In this document: positions 1 to 8,933 of the stretch, piece after piece
How the letters are laid out: every line of letters begins with the position of its first letter
Position numbering within the stretch: position 1 is the stretch's first letter
Source: Brevundimonas pondensis
Lineage (GTDB): Bacteria > Pseudomonadota > Alphaproteobacteria > Caulobacterales > Caulobacteraceae
NCBI RefSeq assembly: GCF_017487345.1
Contig: NZ_CP062006.1
Span: 2,920,001 to 2,984,000, forward strand
Direction: 5' to 3'
DNA length: 64,000 nucleotides
Position numbers and translations under genes: made by a program
Notes under the pieces: model-generated
Databases searched by the model: none
What the model saw: only the letters and a program-made list of their open reading frames with translations
Told to the model about the DNA's origin: nothing

Positions 1-1526
1 CCGCTGACAAGCGCATCGCCCTGCGTCCGCACCCCGGCGGCAAGCGCGTCTTTGACCTGAGCGGCGCCGGCCCGGCCGTGCTGCGAGAAGAGGCGCCCTT
101 CTACAGTCTGGACCTGAGCAGCGTGGCCTATGGCGTGTCGCCGCCTTCATCGGTGGTTATTGACCTGCTGCTGGCCGACACCCCTGCAGCGGTCTGGCGC
201 GATCCGGCCGGCGACATGGACGCCGACGCCTACGCCGGGCTGCATAGCGTCAGCTTGCCCGGCGATGTCCTGGCCTTCCGTCGTCTGGCCTTGACCAGTC
301 GGGAGGAGGTTCTGGAACGTCAACGCCGTTTCCTCGCCGACCGCGGCCTGAACAAGCCGGTTGAAGCGGTGCGGGCGGCCTTTCTGGACCTGCTGGGCGG
401 CGCCCGCCCGGCCGTACGCACGACGGCGGCCCCGCCGACCTGGCTGGTGGCCGCCGACGCCGTCGCCGCCACCCAGACCATCAGCTTCGTCCAGCCCTTT
501 GCAGAACAGACCGCCCCCCGGATCGCCGCCATCGGCCATGACGAATCCTGGAACGAACCAGCAGCTCTGGACGCGTTGTGGAAACAGCATCGCCCGTGCG
601 GTCTTGTCCTGTCGCGCTATACCCGGTCGGCGGGCCAGGCCCTGATCGACAAGGCCCGCGCAGAGGGCGTGCCTGTGGTTTTCCACATCGATGACGACCT
701 GCTGGCCGTGCCGGACAGTCTCGGCAAGGCCAAGTACGACTATTACAACCAGCCTGAACGCCTGGCCGCGCTGAAGTCCGCCATGAACGCCGCCGACGTG
801 GTCTATGCTTCAACGGCGCCCCTTGCAGAACGTCTGAAGCAGCACGGCGTGGTCGCCCCTGTTATCGCAGGCGACATCTATTGCACCGTCGAGGTTCCAG
901 ACGCGCCTGGCCCCGGCCGCGACGCCGGGCCCATCATCGGCTATATGGGCACCGGCGGACACGGCGCGGATCTGGACATGGTCCTGCCTGCCATCACGAC
1001 GCTTCTGGACGAGTTTCCAGCCCTGCGCTTCGAGACCTTCGGCACCATCAAGCCTCCGGCCTGGCTCGCAGAGACCTATGGCGAGCGCGTCGGGCACCAT
1101 CCCGGCGAGTCGAACTACGATCTGTTCCTGGCGCGTCTCGGCGAACTGGGATGGAGCATCGGGCTGGCGCCTCTGGAGGACACCGCTTTCAATCGGTGCA
1201 AGGCCGACACCAAATGGGTGGAGTACAGCCGCGCCGGCATCGCGGTGGTGGCGTCCGACCTGCCGGTCTACCACCGGGCCTGCGCCGACGGCGCTGGCTG
1301 GCTGGCCGCCTCAACCGAAGACTGGACCCATATCCTGCGCGCCCTCGTCTCCGACGCAAACGCCGTTCAGACGGGCGTGGACAAGGCCCGCGCCCGTCTG
1401 AAACAGGACTATACCCGCGCGCGGCTGGCCGATCAGGTCCGTCGCGTCTTCAACGCCGCCGAGGTCGCACGCGCTGCGACCGGCGACATTACCGCTCGCA
1501 GCGACAGCCCAGGACGCCCGGTTTGA
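1..1526 (+). CDS. GT-B fold glycosyltransferase, 5' end missing
   Basis: The reading frame is already open at base 3, so the true start lies left of the window. An internal GTG at 78 is unlikely to be the start. The C-terminal half looks like a GT4-type GT-B glycosyltransferase: a segment with VVFHIDDDLL, then YASTAPLAERL, a strand-glycine turn IIGYMGTGGHG opening the nucleotide-sugar domain, and KADTKWVEYSRAGIAVVAS near the end, the usual place of the donor-binding helix. Such enzymes transfer a sugar from an NDP-sugar during surface polysaccharide assembly. The stop codon overlaps the next gene's TTG start (TTGA), so the two are translationally coupled. Donor and acceptor cannot be told from sequence. 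Confidence 0.8.
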   Translation, partial: ADKRIALRPHPGGKRVFDLSGAGPAVLREEAPFYSLDLSSVAYGVSPPSSVVIDLLLADTPAAVWRDPAGDMDADAYAGLHSVSLPGDVLAFRRLALTSREEVLERQRRFLADRGLNKPVEAVRAAFLDLLGGARPAVRTTAAPPTWLVAADAVAATQTISFVQPFAEQTAPRIAAIGHDESWNEPAALDALWKQHRPCGLVLSRYTRSAGQALIDKARAEGVPVVFHIDDDLLAVPDSLGKAKYDYYNQPERLAALKSAMNAADVVYASTAPLAERLKQHGVVAPVIAGDIYCTVEVPDAPGPGRDAGPIIGYMGTGGHGADLDMVLPAITTLLDEFPALRFETFGTIKPPAWLAETYGERVGHHPGESNYDLFLARLGELGWSIGLAPLEDTAFNRCKADTKWVEYSRAGIAVVASDLPVYHRACADGAGWLAASTEDWTHILRALVSDANAVQTGVDKARARLKQDYTRARLADQVRRVFNAAEVARAATGDITARSDSPGRPV

Positions 1527-2587
1527 CCGCACAACGCATCTTCATCACCGGCGGCGCCGGCTTTATCGGTTCGCGCCTGTGCAAGGCCCTGCGCGCCACG
1601 GGCGCCACGGTCGTCGCCTTTGACAACCTGCATCCCCAGGTTCACGGCGACGGCGCCGCTGCCCGTCTGCAGGAGGGCCTGGTGATCGGCGACGTTCGCG
1701 ACCGCGCCGCGCTGCAGACCGCCCTGGAACAGGCGCGTCCCGACATCGTGGTTCATCTGGCGGCGGAAACCGGCACAGGCCAGTCCGCCGACGAGCCCTC
1801 ACGCTATTGCGACGTCAACGTCGTCGGCGCCGCCAATCTGATCGAGGCCATGCGCGCGCTCGAGACTCCGCCCCGCCGCGTCGTCCTGGCGGCCACGCGC
1901 GCCGTCTACGGCGAAGGCGCCTATGCCGACACCGCTGGCGTCCTGACCGCGCCGCCGCCGCGCACCGTCGAGGCCATGGACCGCGGCGTATTCGACCTGA
2001 TCGGCGAAGACGGCCGCCCCCTGACGCCCTGTCCGACCCCCGAAACCCTGCCGCCCCGTCCCGGCTCGGTCTACGGCTCATCCAAGCTGATGCAAGAGTA
2101 TCTGCTGCAGCAAAGTCCGGCGCCGTGGGATCATGTGATCCTTCGCCTGCAGAACGTCTATGGACCCGGCCAGTCGCTGCGGAACCCCTATACCGGGGTG
2201 CTGTCGATCTTCTGCCAGCAGGTCATGGCGGGCCGAACCCTCAATATCTTCGAGGACGGCGAAATCTATCGCGACTTCATCTTCGTGGACGATGTGGTGT
2301 CGGCCTTCGTCGCCGCCTGCGCGACCGACGCAGCCGGCGGGCAGATCATCAACATCGGCGACGGCCGGGCGACGTCGATCCGCGAAGCCGCGGAACTGAT
2401 CTTGAAGGAACTGAAGTCCGATCGCGGCCTGACCATCAGCGGCGATTTCCGCGCGGGGGACGTACGTTACGCCGTCGCCGACACGCGCAAGGCCCACGAC
2501 CTGCTCGGCTGGTCTCCGCAGATCAGCTTCGAGCAGGGCGTGGCGGCGCTGGTCGCCTGGGCGCGCAATGAGGCTGAGGCCCTCTAG
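1523..2587 (+). CDS. NAD-dependent sugar epimerase, dTDP-L-rhamnose 4-epimerase-like
   Basis: A 354-residue extended SDR. The Rossmann motif [10 protein letters not shown] is at the N-terminus, followed by DNLHPQVHG, and the active-site tyrosine/lysine lie in YGSSK. LxPQVHG after the first Rossmann unit is, from memory, typical of dTDP-L-rhamnose 4-epimerases (WbiB type), which make dTDP-6-deoxy-L-talose. A dTDP-rhamnose operon 10 kb downstream would supply the substrate. The start is TTG at 1523, overlapping the preceding stop by four bases; the Rossmann motif begins only a few residues later, so a later start is excluded. It could instead be a UDP-hexose epimerase or dehydratase. The gene ends tail to tail with the next one, sharing CTAG. 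Confidence 0.82.
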   Translation: MTAQRIFITGGAGFIGSRLCKALRATGATVVAFDNLHPQVHGDGAAARLQEGLVIGDVRDRAALQTALEQARPDIVVHLAAETGTGQSADEPSRYCDVNVVGAANLIEAMRALETPPRRVVLAATRAVYGEGAYADTAGVLTAPPPRTVEAMDRGVFDLIGEDGRPLTPCPTPETLPPRPGSVYGSSKLMQEYLLQQSPAPWDHVILRLQNVYGPGQSLRNPYTGVLSIFCQQVMAGRTLNIFEDGEIYRDFIFVDDVVSAFVAACATDAAGGQIINIGDGRATSIREAAELILKELKSDRGLTISGDFRAGDVRYAVADTRKAHDLLGWSPQISFEQGVAALVAWARNEAEAL

Positions 2588-4536
2588 ACCTCAGCCAGCA
2601 AGGCTTCCTCGCAAATGATCTTCTGGCCTTCCTGCATCTCGCGATCCGCGACCGCGTTTGCAGGGACGGCCGCGAGCAAGGGTGCGGTATTGTGCTTCAT
2701 GAACAGCCGCATCACATGGCCCACCCCGGTCGATGTGACTTCACGCAGATCGTCCGCGTAATAGGCCCCGCGGTTGAAGGCGCCGGTGATGATCTCGAAC
2801 GAAGGGAAGTAGTCGACCGCCGCGTGGCGACGCGCCGCGGCGTCCGCCACCACACGCAGAACCGCCTTGCTGTAGGTGGTCGAGACCAGAACGTGCTGCG
2901 CTTCATAGGTGGCGGCCAGCGGCACCGGCGATACGGTGAGAATCACGCGTGCACGCGGATTGAGCGACCACAGATGCTGCAGCGCCTGCTCCAGGGCGGC
3001 GTCGGTTTCCGATACGTCGAAATTGCAAAACTCGTAGCGCTCGGGGTCCATCTCGCCCCCCGCCACGCCGGGCGCCAAGGGGTAGACGGCGCCGTCTATC
3101 CGCGAACGCCAGGCTTCGGTTAGCCCCAGGGTGAAAACAAAGACGTCGGTTTCGCGCACCATGCGCCGGACGGCCGCCAGATGTTCCTCTCGAGAGGCGA
3201 TCAGATCGGCTTCGTCGGCGAATCCGTCCGGTTCGATTTCAGGCCTGAAGGCGTCGACGAAGCGCCCGTTGGGTCTTTGCCAGACACTGTCGACCGGTGT
3301 GAAATCACCCTCGGCCCGGCGGAACAGTTGGGCCAGTTGCTCAGGCGTGTAGATATTGCCGTATCGGCAGGAGAAGACGCCGTAATTGCGATGGACGGCG
3401 ACAGCAGGGTCCAAGCCGTCTCCAGCTTCGGGCACGAAGTAGTTGTAGCCGGACCCGCTCAGCGCCCGTGCGATATGTTGGGCGAAACAACTGCCGGCGG
3501 TCGCGATCTTCTCCTCTCCGGTGATCCGGGCGCGTCCGCCGACGACCGGGTCGACCAGGCCGGCCTCCACATCAGAAACCGCCTTTCGCCAGAACTGGTG
3601 ATCCGGCAGGCCGCGATACGGATGCCGCGCCGGCGCAGGAGCGCTGCGGATCTTCTTGCGATCGATCACCGAAGCGTACAGGCCATCGTCAAAGCGAGCG
3701 CATTCGATCGCGTGCGGATCCAGTCCCTTGTAAGTCTTGAATGAACGCCGCACGAACTCCTCCAGCCCGAAGGTCCGCAACGGCGCGGGTGCCACGCGAC
3801 CGCCGCTCTTCGGCTTGAAGACATACTCGCCCTCGACGCCCAGGGGCGCGCCGATCTCGGGATAGACCGGCCAGACGATGTTGGAGGCCAGGGCGTCCGG
3901 CAACAGAAGCTCGGGCCGTTCGGTCGCCGGCGTCAGACCCAGCTTCTCGACCACCAATCGGGCGAACGTCGACAGGACCGGCAACTTCGGATGGTTCACC
4001 GAATACAGGTAGGCGCCGCCGCGCTCCCAGCGTCGGACATCAGCCGCGATGTCCAGCCCCAGACGTTGCGACTCGGCGATCAATCCCCGTTTGGCGCGTT
4101 CATAGTGATCGAAGAAGCCCAACGCCTCATAGGTACGGGCGTTGAACAGGCTGATCGTCTCGTCCGCAGTCAGCTTTGACTTCCATGCGAACAGGCAGAT
4201 GGAGGAATTCAGCTTGCCCAGCACCGAGACAATGCTCTCGCCGGCGCAGGTCGCATAGACGGTGTCAGGATGGAACCCGGTGAAGTAGATGCTGGGCAGT
4301 TCGATGATCGGGCGGTCAATGTCCAGGGCCGACATGGCTTCACGAACCGCCTTGGTCATGACCGTCTGGGAAACGATCACGTCGGCCTCGCGGATCAAGC
4401 TTTCCATATCGGCTGCGCCCTGCCGAAGATCGCGCCCCACGCCGCTGGAGATCCGCGCGTCGGGCAGCATGGCGCCGAGGCAGTCGGCGATCCCCGCCGA
4501 CTGGCAGTTGCCGAAAACAGAAAGAGAGATCGTCAT
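2584..4536 (-). CDS. WcbI-like/GSCFA fusion protein of polysaccharide locus
   Basis: A 650-residue two-domain protein. Residues 1 to about 290 begin with FGNCQ (8-12), the hallmark of the WcbI family of capsule biosynthesis proteins. Residues about 330-600 form a GSCFA domain with AGSCFA at 347-352, FTLGLTEAW at 468-476 and a later SPVPL segment. GSCFA domains belong to the SGNH/PC-esterase-like group, so a role in transferring or removing an ester group on a polysaccharide is plausible, but the reaction is unknown. No signal peptide or membrane span is seen, suggesting a cytoplasmic protein. It is transcribed alone, converging on the epimerase gene and diverging from the GT8-like gene across 172 bases. 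Confidence 0.75.
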   Translation of the reverse strand: MTISLSVFGNCQSAGIADCLGAMLPDARISSGVGRDLRQGAADMESLIREADVIVSQTVMTKAVREAMSALDIDRPIIELPSIYFTGFHPDTVYATCAGESIVSVLGKLNSSICLFAWKSKLTADETISLFNARTYEALGFFDHYERAKRGLIAESQRLGLDIAADVRRWERGGAYLYSVNHPKLPVLSTFARLVVEKLGLTPATERPELLLPDALASNIVWPVYPEIGAPLGVEGEYVFKPKSGGRVAPAPLRTFGLEEFVRRSFKTYKGLDPHAIECARFDDGLYASVIDRKKIRSAPAPARHPYRGLPDHQFWRKAVSDVEAGLVDPVVGGRARITGEEKIATAGSCFAQHIARALSGSGYNYFVPEAGDGLDPAVAVHRNYGVFSCRYGNIYTPEQLAQLFRRAEGDFTPVDSVWQRPNGRFVDAFRPEIEPDGFADEADLIASREEHLAAVRRMVRETDVFVFTLGLTEAWRSRIDGAVYPLAPGVAGGEMDPERYEFCNFDVSETDAALEQALQHLWSLNPRARVILTVSPVPLAATYEAQHVLVSTTYSKAVLRVVADAAARRHAAVDYFPSFEIITGAFNRGAYYADDLREVTSTGVGHVMRLFMKHNTAPLLAAVPANAVADREMQEGQKIICEEALLAEV

Positions 4537-4708
4537 TCAGGACATCCGAAATGCAGCCGCGACATGGCCCTGCAGCATGAGATTATGCCATAGTCCGCCC
4601 GGGCGCACTGCGGAACAGATAGGTGCGTTGTCACAGTCGACGGGCGCCATGGTGGACGCGCCGCCCTGGCGACGTTAGAAAAATTCCTCGTAAGACGGAG
4701 AGTGAAAC

Positions 4709-5425
4709 TTGGGCGATCATGGCAAACCGCTGAAGGTCTTTGTCGGCTACGACCCCCGCGAGGACGTCGCCTGGGAGGTCTGCCGCCATTCGCTTCTGAG
4801 GCATGCGACGGGTCCCATTGAGGTCATTCCATTGAAGCAGCCCGCCTTGCGCGAGCTTGGCCTGTACCGCCGCCCCAAGGACGCCACCGCCTCCACGGAC
4901 TTCTCGCTGACGCGTTTCCTGACCCCCTATCTGGCGGCGGATGACGGTTGGGCGGTCTTCGTGGATTGCGACTTCCTTTTCACCGGCGACATCACCGCCC
5001 TGCCGTCCGCGCTGGATGACGACAAGGCCATCTATGTGGTGCAGCACGACTATCAGCCGCACCACCAGGTCAAGATGGACGGCAAGGCCCAGACGACCTA
5101 CCCGCGCAAGAACTGGTCGTCCTTCATGGTGTTCAACGGCCGCCACCCCGATGTGAAAGCCCTGACGCCCGACGTCGTCAACACCGCCAGCCCGGCGCAT
5201 CTGCACCGCTTCAACTGGGTCCTCGACGATGCCAGCATCGGCGCGCTGGACAGGACCTGGAACTTCCTGGTCGGCGAATATGATCGCCCTGATCAACTGC
5301 CGACCGCCATTCACTACACCAACGGCGGCCCATGGTTCGATCAGTGGCAGGATGTCGACTACGCCCGCGAATGGCTGGACGAGCTTCGTCAGGTCGAGGC
5401 CGCCCGACAATCTGCGGCGGCCTAG
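4709..5425 (+). CDS. GT8-like glycosyltransferase
   Basis: A 238-residue GT-A type enzyme. It opens with LKVFVGYDPRED, contains STDFSLTRFLTPYL followed by the metal-binding-type motif FVDCDFLF (DxD), and ends with HYTNGGPWF, an arrangement familiar from GT8-like and related short glycosyltransferases that load a hexose from a nucleotide sugar. TTG at 4709 is chosen because GGAG sits eight bases upstream and no ATG lies before the first core strand. It stands between the divergent WcbI/GSCFA gene and the OPX lipoprotein gene, so it probably acts in assembling the same polymer. Sugar specificity is not determinable. Confidence 0.78.
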   Translation: MGDHGKPLKVFVGYDPREDVAWEVCRHSLLRHATGPIEVIPLKQPALRELGLYRRPKDATASTDFSLTRFLTPYLAADDGWAVFVDCDFLFTGDITALPSALDDDKAIYVVQHDYQPHHQVKMDGKAQTTYPRKNWSSFMVFNGRHPDVKALTPDVVNTASPAHLHRFNWVLDDASIGALDRTWNFLVGEYDRPDQLPTAIHYTNGGPWFDQWQDVDYAREWLDELRQVEAARQSAAA

Positions 5426-5499
5426 AGGCCGGAAACGGAGCAGTGGCCCCCGGCTTCGCGCTCCGCTAGAAAACTCCCGTAACAAACGCTGCGAGCCTC

Positions 5500-6666
5500 A
5501 TGTCACGTCACCTGCTCACGCTAGTCCTGGCCGCCGCCGTCAGCGCCTGCACCACCCTGCCGCGGGACGGGCCGGCCAACAGGACCATCACGCGCGCTGC
5601 GAATGATCCGCAGGGGGCTGACTTCAACCTGCTGGAACTTGACTACGCGGTCAGCGAGCGCATTCGGCGGGTGCCCTTCAGCATGATGGGCTCGCTGGCG
5701 CCGGCTGGAGCCAGCGCGCCTGTCGATGTGATCCAGGTGGGCGACGCCCTGGCCATTTCCATCTACGAACCCGGCGGCGGCCTGTTCGGCGGCAGCATGG
5801 CCCTGGGCGGCGCGGCCGGGGCGGTTGCGGCCGTTCCGACTGCTAACCAGGCCTTGCCTTCGACGGTCGTCGACCGTCAGGGCGCGGTGTCGATCCCCTT
5901 CGCCGGTCAGGTGCGCGTCGCCGGCATGACCCCCAATGAGGCGCAACAGGCCATTCGCCGCGCCCTCGCGGGCAAGGCGGTCAATCCACAGGTCATCGTC
6001 GGCGTGACGGGCTCCAGCGCCAACGGCGTCACGGTCATCGGCGCCGCCAAACAGGCGGGCCGCGTGCCGTTGTCGCTTTCCAACGACACGGTGATCGACG
6101 TGATCGCCGCCGCCGGCGGCGTCGACGGCCCGCCCGAGAACGTCATTGTCACCCTGACGCGGGGATCGAACAGCGTGAAGGTCGCGCTGACCGACCTGTA
6201 CCGTCACCCCGCCGAGAACATCCGTCTGCAGCGCGGCGACCAGTTGAATCTCGAACTGAAGCCGCGTCGCTTCAGCAGCTTCGGCGCCTTGGGCAAGGTC
6301 AGCCTCAGCGACATGCCGACCGGCGACGTCACCCTGACCTCGGCGCTGAGCAGCCTCGGCGGACTGGACAACAACTCCGCCAACGCCCGTTCGGTTCTGG
6401 TCTTCCGCTTCGAACGCCCCGAGGTGGCCGACGCGCTCGGCGTCACAGGGCCGCGATCGGAACGCGGCGTGCCCGTGGTCTATCGCCTGAACCTCAATGA
6501 TCCGGCCGGCTTCTTCACGGCCAACAACTTCATCATCCAGCCCGAAGACGTCATCTATGTTCCGCGCGCCGACTCTGCGGAACTGCGCAAGTTCTTCGAG
6601 TTCGTGCAGACCATCACCCGCGTCATCTATGACGTCCGGGTGACCGGCACCTTCGGCAGCGACTGA
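5500..6666 (+). CDS. Outer-membrane polysaccharide export lipoprotein (OPX, Wza/KpsD type)
   Basis: A 388-residue exported lipoprotein. The hydrophobic signal ends in the lipobox VSAC (Cys17). The poly_export domain follows (DVIQVGDALAISIYEPGG, then STVVDRQGAVSIPFAGQVRVAG), with SLBB-like modules after it (VIGAAKQAGRVPLSLSNDT). Family members form the periplasmic and outer-membrane channel that receives polysaccharide from an inner-membrane transporter with a PCP protein. The likely partners are the KpsM/KpsE/KpsT proteins encoded on the opposite strand at 16.7-19.4 kb. Caulobacter HfsD is a homologue used for holdfast, but no hfs genes are visible here. A strong hairpin after the stop separates it from the converging glycosyltransferase gene. 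Confidence 0.88.
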   Translation: MSRHLLTLVLAAAVSACTTLPRDGPANRTITRAANDPQGADFNLLELDYAVSERIRRVPFSMMGSLAPAGASAPVDVIQVGDALAISIYEPGGGLFGGSMALGGAAGAVAAVPTANQALPSTVVDRQGAVSIPFAGQVRVAGMTPNEAQQAIRRALAGKAVNPQVIVGVTGSSANGVTVIGAAKQAGRVPLSLSNDTVIDVIAAAGGVDGPPENVIVTLTRGSNSVKVALTDLYRHPAENIRLQRGDQLNLELKPRRFSSFGALGKVSLSDMPTGDVTLTSALSSLGGLDNNSANARSVLVFRFERPEVADALGVTGPRSERGVPVVYRLNLNDPAGFFTANNFIIQPEDVIYVPRADSAELRKFFEFVQTITRVIYDVRVTGTFGSD

Positions 6667-6672
6667 TCCCTT

Positions 6673-6692
6673 GGGGCGGCGACCGCCGCCCC
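6673..6692. terminator. Bidirectional terminator-like hairpin
   Basis: GGGGCGGC (6673-6680) pairs perfectly with GCCGCCCC (6685-6692) across a 4-base loop. It lies between the ends of two converging genes. No long T-run follows, so efficiency is uncertain. Confidence 0.55.
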
Positions 6693-6698
6693 TCCCCT

Positions 6699-8933
6699 TC
6701 AGTCAGACCAGGCTTCACCCTTGGGCGGCGCCCAGGGATGAAGTCGCGCGCTGAGCTCCAGATGGCGCAGGATCCGACGCGATGTCGGCTCCTGGAAACC
6801 ATCGAACGCCGCGCCGCCCGCCGGAGCCCAGTGCGGATTATGGCCAGGGTCGAAGGTCAGCCCTTCGCCCCAGGTTTCGTAGAGGCTGCGCAGCTCGCCA
6901 CGGTCCCAGGCGATCCTCGCCCGCGTCTCGTTGCGACCGCGCGTCTTGGACTCGAGGTGGATCAGTTCGACGTCCCCCGCGTAGATCACGCGCAACCCCA
7001 TCCGGCGTACCCGCAGGCAGAAGTCGACGTCGTTGTAGCCGATGGCCAGCGCACCGGCGTCGAAGCCCCCCGCTTGCTCGAACACCTCACGACGAACGGC
7101 CATGAACGCGCCGGTGACCCCCGCCGCCGAACGGCTGCGCGCCCAACGTCCCACCGGGCCGTGGTCATTTCCATCCGCCCCTACGCCTTCATGATCCGGG
7201 GTTCCTTCCCCCGTACCCAATGTCATGCCGGCATGCTGCACCGTACCGTCCGGATAGAGCAGTCGCGCACCGATCAGTCCCGCCCCGTCTGCCGCCGCAC
7301 GTCGACGGACGATCTCGTCCCAGTTCGGGGTCAGCATGACGGTGTCGTTGTTGGCGAAGATCAGCAGGTCTTCCAGGCGCGTGGCCGCCAGCAGATTGTT
7401 GATGCGCGACCAGTTGAAGGGCTCGCCCACCGGAACGACAACCACGTTCAGCTCACCCGACAGCTCGGCAAGCACCCGCGCCGTTTCCGGTTCCTGGCTG
7501 CGATTGTCCGCGATCACTACCGTCAACCGTTCAGGACGAGCCGCCCTTTCGAACAGACTGCGAACACACGTTTCCAGCATCGCCGCCTCGTCGCGTGTCG
7601 GCACGATGACGGCGATGCTCCAGTCCGGCGCCGCCGGTTCCGCCTCCATCGACACGACCGCCGACGCCGCCATGCCCGGGACATCTTCGTCTTCACTGCG
7701 GCGCCCCTGGCCCGCCCCGTCCGGCAGTTCCGAAACACTGGCGAGAAGACGCGGCAAATGCGCCACCGGAACCCGGTCCACCTTGGCCAGTAACAGATCC
7801 CGTCGCGCGGCGGCGCCGGCGGCGGCCTCCTGGTCATGTCGGCGCAGCGCCGCCATCAGTTCCTCCGCCGCCGTCGCGCTCGCCAAAAAGAGGGCCTCGG
7901 GAGGGGCTGGCGTTGTCCGCAGGTCCTCGCGGTCCGGCATCGGATGCAGCACCGGGTCCATGTAGCGGGGGCCATGACGCCAGTGCTCCACAACACGATC
8001 GTGATCACAATAGACAGCTTCCGCCCCGGTCCGTTCCTGAGCGAAGGCGAACCAGGACAGGGCCTCTGGATGCAGGATCGTACCGGCTGTCAGGCTCAGC
8101 ACCGGCCCGGCCGGCAAGGTCGCCATGTCCGGGGTGACGAACGAGACACGGTCGTCGCACAGTGCAAGGGACGCCACCGGATGCTCAAGAACCCGGGACG
8201 GCGCGAGAACTATGGCGCGCCAGCTGGTCAGGCTCTGGTCCTGGAGCGCCAGCAGGGTGGTCCGGATGCGGGCCGGACTGGCGTACAGGGCCTCCACCAC
8301 CACGGTGATCTCCGCGACGACCCGGTGGGGCGGCGGCGTGATCGGGAAGTTGCGACGAAAGACATCGTAGGCCTCTCGCGGATAGGTCGAGACGGACAGC
8401 CAGTCATGCAACGCGTCCAGCGTCTGTTCCAGCCGCCCGCCGACCCGCGCCAGATCGCGGACATGGGCCGAACGCGGCCGATCGTTCTCGACCGCCAGTT
8501 CCGGCGCGCCGACTGCGGCCAGCTCGGTGCGGACATCGGGGTCGCCCGGCGCCAGCCGCCCTGCCTCGACCAGAGCCTCGATCGCCTCGGCCCGGCGGCC
8601 GACGGCCGCCAGGGTCCGCCCCAACTGCAGCCAGGCGTCGGCGTCAGGCGCAAGCGTCAGCGCCTGGCGATAGGACCGTTCGGCGCCGACCGGGTCGCCG
8701 CTCCGGGCCAGCATGTTGCCCAGCTGGATATGGATCGCCGCAGCCTCGGGCTTCTGGGCGACATGCGCCGCGTAGAAGCCCGCCGCCGCCGCCCAGTCTT
8801 CCTCATCGCGTGCGGCGTTGCCGGCCGCCAGCGTCTCTCGCGCCCGGATCTGACGACTGCGCGCCAGGGCCGCCTGCGAAGCCGGCGACGGCTTGCGGAA
8901 CTCGGCCAGCGCACGTTTGAACCGGTCGATCAT
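6699..8933 (-). CDS. TPR protein with tandem GT2 domains, first domain degenerate
   Basis: A 744-residue protein. TPR-like helices fill residues 35-140. A first GT-A-like domain (about 205-400) begins ITVVVEALYASPARIRTTLLA but lacks the DDGS motif and has LTAGTILHPEA where family members carry an Asp-rich motif. An apparently active GT2 domain (about 438-700) has AVIVPTRDEA, FANNDT (527-532) and GYNDVDFCLR (632-641). It probably transfers a deoxyhexose, as do rhamnosyl-type relatives with this second domain. ATG at 8933 overlaps the stop of the upstream gene (ATGA) and starts the conserved MIDRFKRAL segment; longer versions run into that gene. It is cotranscribed with the paralogous gene just upstream. 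Confidence 0.85.
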   Translation of the reverse strand: MIDRFKRALAEFRKPSPASQAALARSRQIRARETLAAGNAARDEEDWAAAAGFYAAHVAQKPEAAAIHIQLGNMLARSGDPVGAERSYRQALTLAPDADAWLQLGRTLAAVGRRAEAIEALVEAGRLAPGDPDVRTELAAVGAPELAVENDRPRSAHVRDLARVGGRLEQTLDALHDWLSVSTYPREAYDVFRRNFPITPPPHRVVAEITVVVEALYASPARIRTTLLALQDQSLTSWRAIVLAPSRVLEHPVASLALCDDRVSFVTPDMATLPAGPVLSLTAGTILHPEALSWFAFAQERTGAEAVYCDHDRVVEHWRHGPRYMDPVLHPMPDREDLRTTPAPPEALFLASATAAEELMAALRRHDQEAAAGAAARRDLLLAKVDRVPVAHLPRLLASVSELPDGAGQGRRSEDEDVPGMAASAVVSMEAEPAAPDWSIAVIVPTRDEAAMLETCVRSLFERAARPERLTVVIADNRSQEPETARVLAELSGELNVVVVPVGEPFNWSRINNLLAATRLEDLLIFANNDTVMLTPNWDEIVRRRAAADGAGLIGARLLYPDGTVQHAGMTLGTGEGTPDHEGVGADGNDHGPVGRWARSRSAAGVTGAFMAVRREVFEQAGGFDAGALAIGYNDVDFCLRVRRMGLRVIYAGDVELIHLESKTRGRNETRARIAWDRGELRSLYETWGEGLTFDPGHNPHWAPAGGAAFDGFQEPTSRRILRHLELSARLHPWAPPKGEAWSD

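Noticed and set aside
881..1522. Upstream extension of the epimerase frame inside the glycosyltransferase gene
   Set aside because: The Arg-rich translation has no relation to epimerases; the Rossmann motif starts right after TTG 1523.
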